Both the position numbers and the translations under genes were made by a program. Of a stretch of 64,000 nt of DNA, positions 22,430 to 30,158 are shown piece after piece (position 1 is the stretch's first letter; the number at the start of each line of letters is the position of its first letter). Under the pieces are notes generated by a model that was not told where the DNA came from, made no database searches, and saw only the letters and a program-made list of their open reading frames with translations. The DNA comes from Variovorax sp. S12S4 (GTDB lineage Bacteria > Pseudomonadota > Gammaproteobacteria > Burkholderiales > Burkholderiaceae_C), in assembly GCF_023195515.1 (NCBI RefSeq), contig NZ_JALPKR020000002.1:1651001-1715000 (forward strand). The letters are read 5' to 3'.

Positions 22430-22948
22430 TCAGGTGGCCGATTGCAGCGACTGCTTGGCGCCGAAGCTGATTTCGCCCGAGAGCTGGCCGCCTTCTTCGA
22501 TCACGATCTTGCCGTAGCGGATCTTGCCGGTGACCTTGCCGGTCGAATGGATCACGAGCTTTTCGCGCACCGTGAGGCTGCCGTCGAAAATGCCGCGGAT
22601 TTCGGCAATGTCGATTTCGGCCGAGCCCTTGAATTCGCCCTGCTCGGCGATCTGCATCAGGCGCGAGTCCATGGTGGCCTCGACAAGGCCTTCGACCACG
22701 AGCGTGTCGCAATCGGTGATCTCGACGCCCTTGAGCTTGATGTTGGGGCCGACGGTGAGCTTGCTGCCGCCTTCCTTGGCGGCGGGAGCGGCCGCCGGAG
22801 CCAGGCCGCCTTGCTGTGCGGTGAGGGAAGAAGGGTTGACGGGCGAACCCGAGAGATTGGTACCCGAGCCCACCAGCGGCGCGGGGCGGGAGGTCAACGA
22901 GTCGGTGTCACGATCACGCTTGCCGAAAAATGGGGACTGTGTAGCCAA
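22430..22948 (-). CDS. bactofilin (polymer-forming cytoskeletal protein)
   Basis: A protein of about 172 residues with a proline/serine-rich flexible N-terminus (about 60 residues) and a central bactofilin beta-helix of short hydrophobic repeats (IEGL-type turns such as VVEGLVEATMDSR and AEIRGIFDGSLTVREKL). Bactofilins polymerise without nucleotide on the membrane and place cell-wall enzymes. The start is inferred as TTG at 22948 because GAGGAG lies six bases upstream; the frame is open for 13 more codons. No M23 peptidase partner, a common neighbour, is nearby. Confidence 0.85.
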   Translation of the reverse strand: MATQSPFFGKRDRDTDSLTSRPAPLVGSGTNLSGSPVNPSSLTAQQGGLAPAAAPAAKEGGSKLTVGPNIKLKGVEITDCDTLVVEGLVEATMDSRLMQIAEQGEFKGSAEIDIAEIRGIFDGSLTVREKLVIHSTGKVTGKIRYGKIVIEEGGQLSGEISFGAKQSLQSAT

Positions 22949-23084
22949 AGGGGAGCTCCTCAACAAAGGGGCTATCGTAAGAACCACTCCACGGCCTGCG
23001 GCACTTCATTGCGCAAGAAACGTAACTGAATAAATCCCCGCCGCATTGGACAATGCCCCCTTCCGTGACCTCCTGGCTCGCAAG

Positions 23085-24008
23085 ATGACCCGATCGAACA
23101 CCGCTCCCGCTGCCCGGACCCTGGCTATCTCCTCGACCATCGACGCGCGCTTCGACAAGCCGGCAAGCGGCTGGCGGCGCCGCTTATTCACCGTGATCTT
23201 CGAGGCCGACACGCGCGCCGGTCTGCTCTTCGACCTGGCGCTGATCGCCGTCATCGTGACCAGCGTGCTGGTGGTCATTCTGGACAGCGTGCAGTCGATC
23301 CGCGACCAGTGGCGGCCTCTGTTCAATGCGTTCGAATGGGGCTTCACCATTCTCTTCACGCTCGAATACATCGCGCGGCTCGCCTGCGTGAACAAGCCGA
23401 TGCGCTATGCGCTGAGCTTCTATGGAGTGATCGACCTGCTCGCGCTGCTGCCAACGTACCTGGTGGCGTTTGCGCCCGAGCTCGCCTACCTCATCGATGT
23501 GCGCGTGCTGCGGCTTTTGCGCGTGTTCCGCATCTTCAAGCTGTCGCGCTACTCGGTGGAATACCGCGCGCTGGTCTCCGCCGTGGCCGCCAGCCGCCGG
23601 AAGATCACGGTGTTCGTCGGCTTTGTGATGCTGGTGGTGCTGGTGATGGGCACGCTGATGTACGTGGTGGAAGGCCCGGTGCACGGCTTCACCAGCATTC
23701 CGGTAGCGATCTACTGGGCCATCTCGACCATGGCTACCGTGGGCTTCGGCGACCTGGTGCCCAAGACCGATCTCGGCCGCGCCATTGCTTCGGTGATGAT
23801 GCTGGTGGGCTGGGGCGTGCTGGCGGTGCCGACCGGCATCGTCACCGCCGAGATGGCGCGCCGCGGTCCGGGCGACGATGAGGCGCCCGTGGCGCTCGCG
23901 CCGCGCGGCGTGCTGGGGATGGCAGCGCCTCCGGCGGTGCCCGCGCGGCGGCTTACGCCTGCGGCCAGACGGCGCGCCCTTGCGCAGCATCGTCGAGGCG
24001 GGCGATGA
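23085..24008 (+). CDS. voltage-gated potassium channel family protein
   Basis: A 307-residue ion-transport protein with six transmembrane segments. The S4-like helix contains regularly spaced arginines (DVRVLRLLRVFRIFKLSR), and the selectivity filter TMATVGFGDLVP precedes S6, which strongly suggests K+ selectivity. The C-terminal tail is Ala/Arg/Pro-rich. The ATG at 23085 is chosen; a TTG at 23046 would add 13 residues. The last 56 bp overlap the convergent yigZ-like gene. Confidence 0.88.
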   Translation: MTRSNTAPAARTLAISSTIDARFDKPASGWRRRLFTVIFEADTRAGLLFDLALIAVIVTSVLVVILDSVQSIRDQWRPLFNAFEWGFTILFTLEYIARLACVNKPMRYALSFYGVIDLLALLPTYLVAFAPELAYLIDVRVLRLLRVFRIFKLSRYSVEYRALVSAVAASRRKITVFVGFVMLVVLVMGTLMYVVEGPVHGFTSIPVAIYWAISTMATVGFGDLVPKTDLGRAIASVMMLVGWGVLAVPTGIVTAEMARRGPGDDEAPVALAPRGVLGMAAPPAVPARRLTPAARRRALAQHRRGGR

Positions 24009-24543
24009 AGGCGTTGGCGTCAGGCTCGGGCAGCGTGAATGCGAATTCCACTGCGTCGCCGTGCCGCACGTCTGTAATGGAGGCGCCGCTCACAGCTGCA
24101 ATCTCGCGCCGCACGAGCCCTTCGAGCGCATAGGGCACGGTGCATTGCAGCAGCCGCTGGCGCACCAGCGGGACCAGCGTTGCGCCGACACAAGCCTGCG
24201 CAACCGCATCGGTGTAGGCCCGCACGAGCCCGCCCGCGCCCAGCTTGATGCCGCCGAAATAGCGCACCACGGTAGCGAGCACGCCTTCAAGCTGCTGGTG
24301 CCGCAGCACCTCGAGCATCGGGCGTCCGGCCGTGCCGCCCGGCTCGCCGTCGTCGTTGGCCGCCGATTGGCCGCCTGCCATCAACGCCCAGCAGACATGC
24401 GCCGCGGCAGGGTGTTCGTTGCGCAGCGCCGCCACCACGGCGAGCGCAGCGGCGCGGTCGGCCACGGGCTGCACGCAACCGATGAAGCGGCTCTTCTTGA
24501 CCAGCAGGTCGCTGTGCGCCGGTTGCGAGAGCGTGAAGCTCAT
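23953..24543 (-). CDS. YigZ/IMPACT family protein
   Basis: A 196-residue protein of the UPF0029/IMPACT family. The N-terminal domain has KKSRFIG, a histidine in HVCWAL, NDDGEPGGTAGRPML and VVRYFGGIKLGAGGLVRAY, which are the family signatures, followed by a small ferredoxin-like C-terminal domain. The bacterial role is unclear, with a link to translation suggested for the family. The 3' end overlaps the channel gene on the opposite strand by 56 bp. Confidence 0.92.
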   Translation of the reverse strand: MSFTLSQPAHSDLLVKKSRFIGCVQPVADRAAALAVVAALRNEHPAAAHVCWALMAGGQSAANDDGEPGGTAGRPMLEVLRHQQLEGVLATVVRYFGGIKLGAGGLVRAYTDAVAQACVGATLVPLVRQRLLQCTVPYALEGLVRREIAAVSGASITDVRHGDAVEFAFTLPEPDANAFIARLDDAAQGRAVWPQA

Positions 24544-24582
24544 GGGGCCGCCGTGTTCGTTCTTGTCGAGGCGCGAAAGCGC

Positions 24583-25170
24583 TCAGCGCTCCCGCTCGAA
24601 CTTGAACACCGCCGTGCTCGCGCGCGCATTGGGCAGCCAGCGCACGCTGCGGCCTTCCTGCACGCCGAACGCGTCGAGCACGCGCAGGCTGTTCTTTTGC
24701 GCCAGCACTTCAAAGTCCTTGAACGTGCCGACGCGGATGTTGGGCGTGTCGTACCACTGGTAGGGCAGGCGGCGTGTCACCGGCATGCGGCCGCGCGCAA
24801 TGCTGATGCGGTTGGGCCAATGCGCAAAGTTGGGGAAGGCCACGATGCCGATGCGGCCCACGCGCGCGGTTTCGCGCAGCATGACCTCGGCATTGCGCAG
24901 GTGCTGCAGCGTGTCGATCTGCAGCACCACGTCGAAGGTGGCGTCGTCGAACACCGCCAAGCCCTCGTCGAGGTTCAGCTGGATCACGTCGACGCCGCGG
25001 CGAATGCACTGCAGCACGTTGCCATCGGCAATTTCCACGCCGTAGCCTGTGCAGCCGCGCTCGCGCTGCAGCAGGTCGAGCAGGGCACCGTCGCCGCAGC
25101 CGAGGTCGAGTACGCGCGCGCCCTCGGGCACAAGATTGGCGATGAGGCTTTGGGTTTCGATATCGCTCAT
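24583..25170 (-). CDS. metW: methionine biosynthesis protein MetW
   Basis: A 195-residue SAM-methyltransferase-fold protein with the glycine motif [15 protein letters not shown] at about residues 20-34. MetW is a partner of MetX, and the pair acylates homoserine in the trans-sulfurylation route to methionine in many proteobacteria. Its ATG overlaps the metX stop codon (ATGA), and the two form an operon under the upstream riboswitch. Confidence 0.94.
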   Translation of the reverse strand: MSDIETQSLIANLVPEGARVLDLGCGDGALLDLLQRERGCTGYGVEIADGNVLQCIRRGVDVIQLNLDEGLAVFDDATFDVVLQIDTLQHLRNAEVMLRETARVGRIGIVAFPNFAHWPNRISIARGRMPVTRRLPYQWYDTPNIRVGTFKDFEVLAQKNSLRVLDAFGVQEGRSVRWLPNARASTAVFKFERER

Positions 25171-26345
25171 TGGGCGGTACTCCCTTCAGCCTCGGTTTCG
25201 AGGGCCACGCGCTCGAAATAGGACCGCACCACGCCCATGTAGCGCACGTCGTCGAGCAGGAACGCGTCGTGCCCGTGCGGCGCATCGATCTCGGCGTAGC
25301 TCACGTTGCGGCGGTTGTCGAGCAGCGCCTTCACCAGTTCGCGGCTGCGCGCCGGCGAAAAGCGCCAGTCGGTCTTGAAGCTCACGAGCAAAAACTTGGC
25401 GGTGGCCTTCGCAAGCGCAGCGCTGAGGTTGCCGCCGTGCGCGCGTGCCGGGTCGAAGTAGTCGAGCGCGCGCGTGATCAGGAGGTAGGTGTTGGCGTCG
25501 AAGTACTCGCTGAATTTGTCGCCCTGGTAGCGCAGGTAGCTTTCGATCTGGAACTCGATTTCCTGGGTGGAATAGCGGTAGTCCAGCGTGGCCGCCTCGC
25601 CTTCCACCGCGCTGCGCAGGATGCGTCCGAACTTCTCGTTCATGACGTCGTCGCTCAGGTAGGTGATGTGGCCGATCATCCGCGCAATGCGCAGGCCGCG
25701 CTTGGGAACGACGCCGTGCTCGTAGAAGTGGCCGCCATGAAAGTCGGGGTCGGTGACGATGGCGCGGCGGGCCACTTCGTTGAACGCAATGTTCTCGGCC
25801 GTGAGATTGGGCGCGCTGGCCACCACCACGGCGTGGCGCACGCGGTCCGGGTACTGCAGCGTCCACGACAGCGCCTGCATGCCGCCCAGGCTGCCGCCCA
25901 TGACGGCCGCAAGCGTGCGAATGCCGAGCGCATCGAGCAGCACGGCCTGGGCATCGACCCAGTCCTCGACCGTGACCACCGGAAAGTCGGCGCCGTAGAT
26001 GCGCCCCGTGGCGGGGTTGGTGTGCATCGGACCGGTCGAGCCGAAGCAGGAGCCGAGGTTGTTCACGCCGATCACGAAGAAGCGGTTGGTGTCGACCGGC
26101 TTGCCAGGGCCCACCATGTTGTCCCACCAGCCTTCGGACTTGGCCTGGCCTTCATAGACGCCGGCGACGTGGTGCGAGGCATTGAGCGCATGGCACACCA
26201 GCACCGCGTTGCTGCGGTCGGCGTTCAGGGTGCCGTAGGTTTCGTAGGCGAGCGTGTAGCTGCCGAGCGACGCGCCGCTGCGCAGGGCCAGCGGGCCCGC
26301 GAACTGCATCGACTGCGCAGAGACGACCAAAGAAGTTGACGACAT
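25167..26345 (-). CDS. metX: homoserine O-acyltransferase MetX
   Basis: A 392-residue alpha/beta-hydrolase-fold acyltransferase that activates L-homoserine with an acyl-CoA (acetyl or succinyl; the residue differences that decide cannot be judged here) for methionine synthesis. Visible motifs are [24 protein letters not shown], the nucleophile serine in [11 protein letters not shown] and the catalytic His in [11 protein letters not shown]. The ATG at 26345 lies only six bases after the T-run of a terminator hairpin and has no good ribosome-binding site. A SAM-II-like aptamer precedes the hairpin, so expression should fall when SAM is abundant. Confidence 0.94.
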   Translation of the reverse strand: MSSTSLVVSAQSMQFAGPLALRSGASLGSYTLAYETYGTLNADRSNAVLVCHALNASHHVAGVYEGQAKSEGWWDNMVGPGKPVDTNRFFVIGVNNLGSCFGSTGPMHTNPATGRIYGADFPVVTVEDWVDAQAVLLDALGIRTLAAVMGGSLGGMQALSWTLQYPDRVRHAVVVASAPNLTAENIAFNEVARRAIVTDPDFHGGHFYEHGVVPKRGLRIARMIGHITYLSDDVMNEKFGRILRSAVEGEAATLDYRYSTQEIEFQIESYLRYQGDKFSEYFDANTYLLITRALDYFDPARAHGGNLSAALAKATAKFLLVSFKTDWRFSPARSRELVKALLDNRRNVSYAEIDAPHGHDAFLLDDVRYMGVVRSYFERVALETEAEGSTAQ

Positions 26346-26350
26346 CAATG

Positions 26351-26385
26351 AAAAAACCCGGCCTCGCCAAAAACGAGCCGGGTTG
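26351..26385 (-). terminator. attenuator hairpin in the metX leader
   Basis: On the minus strand an eight-base arm AACCCGGC plus TCG pairs across a T-rich loop with a matching arm, and TTTTTT follows, giving an intrinsic terminator that ends six bases before the metX ATG. Its place directly after the SAM-II-like aptamer makes it the probable expression platform for transcriptional attenuation. Confidence 0.8.
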
Positions 26386-26398
26386 TTCGCCAACTGAC

Positions 26399-26449
26399 TG
26401 TCTTTAGCTGAATTTATAAAGCGCCCGCAAGCTGAAGCAAATCGGCGCA
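26399..26449 (-). promoter_or_regulatory. SAM-II-like riboswitch aptamer upstream of metX
   Basis: On the minus strand the order of elements matches SAM-II. A P1 stem is made of GCGCC (26448-26444) and GGCGC (26425-26421), enclosing a loop that begins GATTT and ends TTGC. It is followed by TATAAATTCAGCTAAAG (about 26418-26402), close to the conserved SAM-II 3' segment with AGCTAAA. The loop TTTGCT can pair with AGC-AAA of that segment to give the H-type pseudoknot. This class binds S-adenosylmethionine and controls metX/metA genes in alpha- and some betaproteobacteria. Identification is from remembered consensus; a covariance-model scan was not run. Confidence 0.8.
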
Positions 26450-26455
26450 GCCGGC

Positions 26456-26461
26456 AGTATA
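26456..26461 (-). promoter_or_regulatory. candidate -10 element for metXW
   Basis: TATACT on the minus strand would place transcription start at about 26449, exactly at the first base of the aptamer P1 stem. No good -35 hexamer was seen; the region overlaps the end of the exporter gene. Confidence 0.45.
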
Positions 26462-26474
26462 TCGCTCTGCCGCA

Positions 26475-27038
26475 TTACCAGCCGATGATCATCACGATGC
26501 CGAGCACCAGGAAGATCGCTGCCGAGATGCCGTGCACGAGCGTGATCGGCACGCGCTTCACCAGCTTGTCGCCCAGCCAGACCACGGGCGCATTGGCCAG
26601 CATCATGCCGAGCGTGGTGCCCGTGACCACCCAGATGTAGGCGTCGGTGAACCGGGCGGCGAGCATGACGGTGGCGATCTGGGTCTTGTCGCCCATTTCA
26701 GCCAGGAAGAACGCGATGAGCGTGGTGCCGAATACCCCGTAGTGCGACGCCGCGGGCGCGTCGTCTTCGTCGAGCTTGTCCGGAATCAGCATCCAGGCAG
26801 CCATGGCGATGAACGAGCCCCCCAGGATCCAGCGCAGCACGTCGGGGCCGAGCCAGTGTGTGATCCAGTTGCCGACGGCGCCGGCCAGGGCATGGTTGAC
26901 GATGGTGGCAACGAAGATCCCGAGCACGATCGGCCAGGGTTTTCTGAAGCGGGCGGCCAGCAGCAGGGCCAGCAACTGGGTCTTGTCGCCCATTTCGGCG
27001 AGCGCGACCACGCCGGTTGCAACGAGAAAAGCTTCCAT
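26475..27038 (-). CDS. GDT1/UPF0016 family manganese exporter (MneA-like)
   Basis: A 187-residue membrane protein with about six transmembrane helices and two copies of the family motif EMGDKTQ (near residues 15 and 105), the hallmark of the UPF0016/GDT1/TMEM165 cation transporters. Bacterial members such as MneA export Mn2+. The start MEAFLVATG is taken because it begins the first helix; the longer frame runs into the leader. A yybP-ykoY-like manganese riboswitch lies upstream, which supports the Mn2+ assignment. Confidence 0.9.
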   Translation of the reverse strand: MEAFLVATGVVALAEMGDKTQLLALLLAARFRKPWPIVLGIFVATIVNHALAGAVGNWITHWLGPDVLRWILGGSFIAMAAWMLIPDKLDEDDAPAASHYGVFGTTLIAFFLAEMGDKTQIATVMLAARFTDAYIWVVTGTTLGMMLANAPVVWLGDKLVKRVPITLVHGISAAIFLVLGIVMIIGW

Positions 27039-27071
27039 GAGAGCAGGGGTTCCTTGGGCCGAAGGACGCAA

Positions 27072-27222
27072 TTGACCGTGCAACACCTTCGGCCATATTC
27101 CCGAAGTTGCACGGTCAAAGGTCTCGCCAGGTGAATCACTGCACGCGCCATGTCCCGTGTGGGGCAGGACAAGTCTGTTGACGCGGGCCCTTCTCGCAGT
27201 GGAAGGCGGCTACTCCCCAATG
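27072..27222 (-). promoter_or_regulatory. yybP-ykoY-like manganese riboswitch and expression-platform hairpin
   Basis: The minus-strand leader contains the conserved blocks of the yybP-ykoY family in order: GGGGAGTAGCCG (from 27218), GTCAACA (near 27182), GGGACATGGC (near 27155) and GCGAGACC (ending at about 27120). Directly after it, GACCGTGCAAC (27116-27106) pairs perfectly with GTTGCACGGTC (27084-27074) as the expression platform. A TAGAAT -10-like hexamer at 27232-27237 would start the RNA close to the first block. The class senses Mn2+ and turns on exporters. Identified by eye only. Confidence 0.82.
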
Positions 27223-27331
27223 ACGGAGCGGATTCTACCTGCGGCTTTGCGGCCCCTTCGGCGCCGTTCTTGTAAGCGGGCGCTAGCTTCTTTTAATTTT
27301 CGGAGGCCCTACAGGAAGCAGCAAATTCCTG

Positions 27332-27360
27332 CTTGCATTTCGTGTATTTCACCCATAATG
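27332..27360 (+). promoter_or_regulatory. candidate promoter of the glycine-rich RRM gene
   Basis: A CTTGCA-like -35 and CATAAT -10 with about 16-bp spacing would give an mRNA leader of roughly 130 bases. Long leaders are common for cold-induced RNA-binding proteins. The stretch 27240-27496 otherwise holds no gene. Confidence 0.4.
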
Positions 27361-27496
27361 CACGAGCCTCCCTCTTCATTTTGCCGGGGCGGCAGTTCGG
27401 TGATCGGTCAGTTTCGCGCGACTCGACAGCTCTTGGTTGAGTGATGCTTTCGGGACTCCATCGCTTTTCTTGCTATGTGTTTATAGGAGTCCCTTG

Positions 27497-28051
27497 ATGG
27501 GCAACAAACTGTATGTCGGCAACCTGCCTTACTCGGTGCGCGACGGTGATCTCGAACAGGCTTTCGGACAATTCGGCTCGGTGACCAGCGCCAAGGTCAT
27601 GATGGAACGCGACACGGGCCGCTCGAAGGGCTTCGGCTTCGTCGAGATGGGCAGCGACGCGGAAGCGCAAGCAGCAATCAACGGCATGAACGGCCAGCCC
27701 CTGGGCGGCCGCAGCGTCGTCGTCAATGAAGCACGTCCGATGGAAGCACGTCCCCCGCGCAGCGGTGGTGGCGGCTACGGCGGCGGCGGTGGTGGTTATG
27801 GCGGCGGTGGTGGCGGTGGCTACGGCGGCGGTGGTGGTGGCGGCTACGGTGGTGGCGGCGGCGATCGCAGCGGCGGTGGCGGCCGTTCCGGTGGTGGCGG
27901 CGGCTACGGCGGTGGTGGTGGCCGTAGTGGCGGCGGCGGTGGTGGTGGCGATGGCGGTTTCCGCAGCCCCTACGGCGCCGGTCCCCGTGGCGGCGGCGGT
28001 GGCCGCTCCGGCGGTGGCGGCGGCTACGGCGGCGGCAACAGCGGCTACTGA
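27497..28051 (+). CDS. RRM-domain RNA-binding protein with glycine-rich tail
   Basis: A 184-residue protein. Residues 1-80 form one RNA-recognition motif with RNP2 KLYVGNLPY and RNP1 KGFGFVEM. Residues about 90-184 are almost entirely Gly with interspersed Tyr, Arg and Ser, the layout of cyanobacterial Rbp and plant cold-induced glycine-rich RNA-binding proteins. A role as RNA chaperone in cold or stress adaptation is likely by family. The tail is encoded by near-repetitive GGY codons and may vary in length between strains. TAGGAG precedes the ATG. Confidence 0.92.
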   Translation: MGNKLYVGNLPYSVRDGDLEQAFGQFGSVTSAKVMMERDTGRSKGFGFVEMGSDAEAQAAINGMNGQPLGGRSVVVNEARPMEARPPRSGGGGYGGGGGGYGGGGGGGYGGGGGGGYGGGGGDRSGGGGRSGGGGGYGGGGGRSGGGGGGGDGGFRSPYGAGPRGGGGGRSGGGGGYGGGNSGY

Positions 28052-28075
28052 GCCCTGCATTCCAGGCACACAGGC

Positions 28076-28101
28076 AAAAGGCTCCCGAGGGAGCCTTTTT
28101 C
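28076..28101 (+). terminator. terminator after RRM gene
   Basis: An AAAAGGCTCCC / GGGAGCCTTTT inverted repeat with a T-run, 25 bp downstream of the stop codon. Confidence 0.85.
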
Positions 28102-28154
28102 TTTGGTGCTCGCGAAGAATCCGCTCACGCAGCCTTGCCGAGAGCCCCGGCGGT

Positions 28155-28937
28155 TCAGCTTTCGCCGCTGCGCTTCTTGCGCGCCCGGCCCTGCACGGCG
28201 CGGTCGAGCACGGCGTTCGGCAGCATGCGCATGAGCTTGGCGACAACACCCATCTGCCAGGGAATCACGCGGTAGCTGGTGCCGGCCTCGATGGCGCGCA
28301 GCGCCTGGTCTGCAAAATCTTCCGCCTTCATGAGAAAGGGCATGCCGTATCGGTTGCCCTGTGTCAGCGGCGTGTCGATGTAGCCGGGGCAGAGGGTGAC
28401 GACCTTGACGCCGCTGTTGTGCAGCTCGCCGCGCAAGCTCTCGCAGTACGCGACCACGCCCGCCTTGCTGGCGCAATAGGCGCCATGTCCCGGCAGGCCG
28501 CGTATGGCCGCGACGCTCGCGATGCCGACCAGCCGGCCGCTGCCGCGCTGCCTCATCGCCGCCACAAAAGGATGGAAGGTGGCCATCAGGCCGACGTTGT
28601 TGGTGGCAAAGGTTCGCGCCATCACGTCGATGTCTTCCCGCTCCGTGGTGTCGATGCCCACGCTGATGCCGGCGTTGGCAATGACCACGTCGGGCAGGCC
28701 CTGGCGCTTGATGCATGCGGCGCCGGCTGCCAGGATGCTGTCGGTCTGCGCCACGTCCGCGCTATAGATCCGGTAGCTGGCCGGGTCGAGATTGCGGGCG
28801 TTCGCCCAGGTTTCGATTTCCGCGGTGCGCCGCGCCACCAGCGCCAACCGGTAGCCGGCGTGGTGAAAGCTGGCGGCCAGGGCCTGGCCGATGCCGCTCG
28901 ATGCACCGGTGATGAAGACCAACGGGGACGTAGTCAT
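28155..28937 (-). CDS. short-chain dehydrogenase/reductase
   Basis: A 260-residue classical SDR. The cofactor motif FITGASSGIGQALA is at about residues 8-21, NAG at about 88-90, the catalytic Ser in GIASVAA and the YCASKAG motif (Tyr and Lys) at about 150-156. A basic C-terminus (RARKKRSG) may touch the membrane. The substrate is unknown. It occupies the position after lptC where lptA and lptB are found in many relatives; its start is 31 bp from the lptC stop. Confidence 0.9.
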   Translation of the reverse strand: MTTSPLVFITGASSGIGQALAASFHHAGYRLALVARRTAEIETWANARNLDPASYRIYSADVAQTDSILAAGAACIKRQGLPDVVIANAGISVGIDTTEREDIDVMARTFATNNVGLMATFHPFVAAMRQRGSGRLVGIASVAAIRGLPGHGAYCASKAGVVAYCESLRGELHNSGVKVVTLCPGYIDTPLTQGNRYGMPFLMKAEDFADQALRAIEAGTSYRVIPWQMGVVAKLMRMLPNAVLDRAVQGRARKKRSGES

Positions 28938-28968
28938 GGGTGCGGGCGGCTTCCGGTGAATTTCTTCT

Positions 28969-29613
28969 TCAGCGCGGCTTGCCGCCTGGGCTGGCCGCCG
29001 ATGGAATCAGGACGCCGCGCACCCGCCCGGTCAGGTTGGCGACCCCGCTCAGGTTGTCGTAGTCGAGGTTGTCGGCGGTGAACTGGTCAGTGCCGCGAAT
29101 GAGCGTGACGGGCTTGTTCGAGGTCACGCGCTCGGTGTCGAGAAACGCGTGCAGGAAGTCGCCGCGGAACTCGAGCCGCGGCGTGGCCTTGCCGTTGGGG
29201 CCGACGACCGGATCGCGAATCACGATGGCATTGCCGAAGAGCTGGATCTCGCTGCCGTCGGAATTCGAAAGGCCGCGGTTGGCCGTGGCATGGGTCGTGT
29301 AGCCCTGCGGCGAGACGGAGCGCACGCGCACGTCGTCAACCTCGGTGGTGTCGGTGTCGGGGTAGTGCCGGCCTTCCTTGCCGTGCAGTTCGCTGCGCAA
29401 GTCGCCGTTGGGCAGGTAGTTCTTTATGACGAAGCCGCGCATGAAATAGTCGGGCTCGTGCGTGGGCGCGGCCTTGACGGTGGGCTCGAGCAGCTTGGGC
29501 GCGTTGCGCACCAGCCAGTAGGTGCCGAGCGCCACGGCCGCCGTCAGGATGATGGGCAGGTAGATGGTGGCGCGGTCGACCGCGTTGCGCAGCAGGTTCC
29601 AGGCGCGGCTCAT
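28969..29613 (-). CDS. lptC: LPS export ABC transporter periplasmic protein LptC
   Basis: A 214-residue bitopic inner-membrane protein with one N-terminal transmembrane helix (about residues 18-37) and a periplasmic LptC beta-jellyroll (about 50-200; PDYFMRGFVIKNYLPNG, then ELHGKEGRHYPDTDTTEVDD). LptC passes LPS from LptB2FG to LptA. Its ATG overlaps the kdsC stop, so lptC-kdsC-kdsD are one translationally coupled unit. lptA and lptB do not follow it here. Confidence 0.93.
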   Translation of the reverse strand: MSRAWNLLRNAVDRATIYLPIILTAAVALGTYWLVRNAPKLLEPTVKAAPTHEPDYFMRGFVIKNYLPNGDLRSELHGKEGRHYPDTDTTEVDDVRVRSVSPQGYTTHATANRGLSNSDGSEIQLFGNAIVIRDPVVGPNGKATPRLEFRGDFLHAFLDTERVTSNKPVTLIRGTDQFTADNLDYDNLSGVANLTGRVRGVLIPSAASPGGKPR

Positions 29614-30158
29614 TGCGTGGGACCCCGTGCCGCGTCGAGCAGGCGCCTGTACTGGCCGCAGGCCGTCAGCAGCACATCGCAGAACTCGCGCGCCGCGCCT
29701 TCGCCGCCGCGCGCCCGGGTAACGTAGTTGACGGCATCGCGCACTTCCACATGCGCGTTGGCGGGCGCCGCCGCGAATCCGACGCGCGCCAGTACCGGCA
29801 GGTCGGGCCAGTCGTCGCCGATGGCGGCGGCCTGGTGCCAGCCGAAGCCCAACTGTTCGAGCATGGCCTCGGCCGCAGGCAGCTTGTCTTCGGTGCCGTA
29901 GCGCACGTGCTGGATGCCGAGTGCCTCGAGCCGCACGCGCAGCGGCTTGGAGTCGCGCCCGGTAATCACCGCCGGCGTGATGCCCGCCAGGCGAAGCAGC
30001 TTGAGCCCGTAGCCGTCGAGAATGCTGAAGCGCTTAAGGGTTTCGCCGTGCTCGGTGAAGTACACGCCGCCGTCGGTCAGCACACCGTCGATGTCGAAGA
30101 AGGCCACCCGCACATCCTGCGCGGCCAGCAAGGTTTCGGCCTGGAAGTCGAGCGGCAT
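29610..30158 (-). CDS. kdsC: 3-deoxy-D-manno-octulosonate 8-phosphate phosphatase
   Basis: A 182-residue C0-type HAD phosphatase that releases phosphate from KDO-8-P in lipopolysaccharide inner-core synthesis. It has the nucleophile motif FFDIDGVLTDG (near residue 20), TGRDSKP, and the late GDDWPDLPVL metal-binding motif. It ends overlapping lptC and begins at the last base of the kdsD stop region. Confidence 0.94.
   Translation of the reverse strand: MPLDFQAETLLAAQDVRVAFFDIDGVLTDGGVYFTEHGETLKRFSILDGYGLKLLRLAGITPAVITGRDSKPLRVRLEALGIQHVRYGTEDKLPAAEAMLEQLGFGWHQAAAIGDDWPDLPVLARVGFAAAPANAHVEVRDAVNYVTRARGGEGAAREFCDVLLTACGQYRRLLDAARGPTQ

Noticed and set aside
27760..28040. CRISPR- or satellite-like GGTGGC repeats
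   Set aside because: They are in frame within the glycine-rich tail of the RRM protein; no spacers of constant length.
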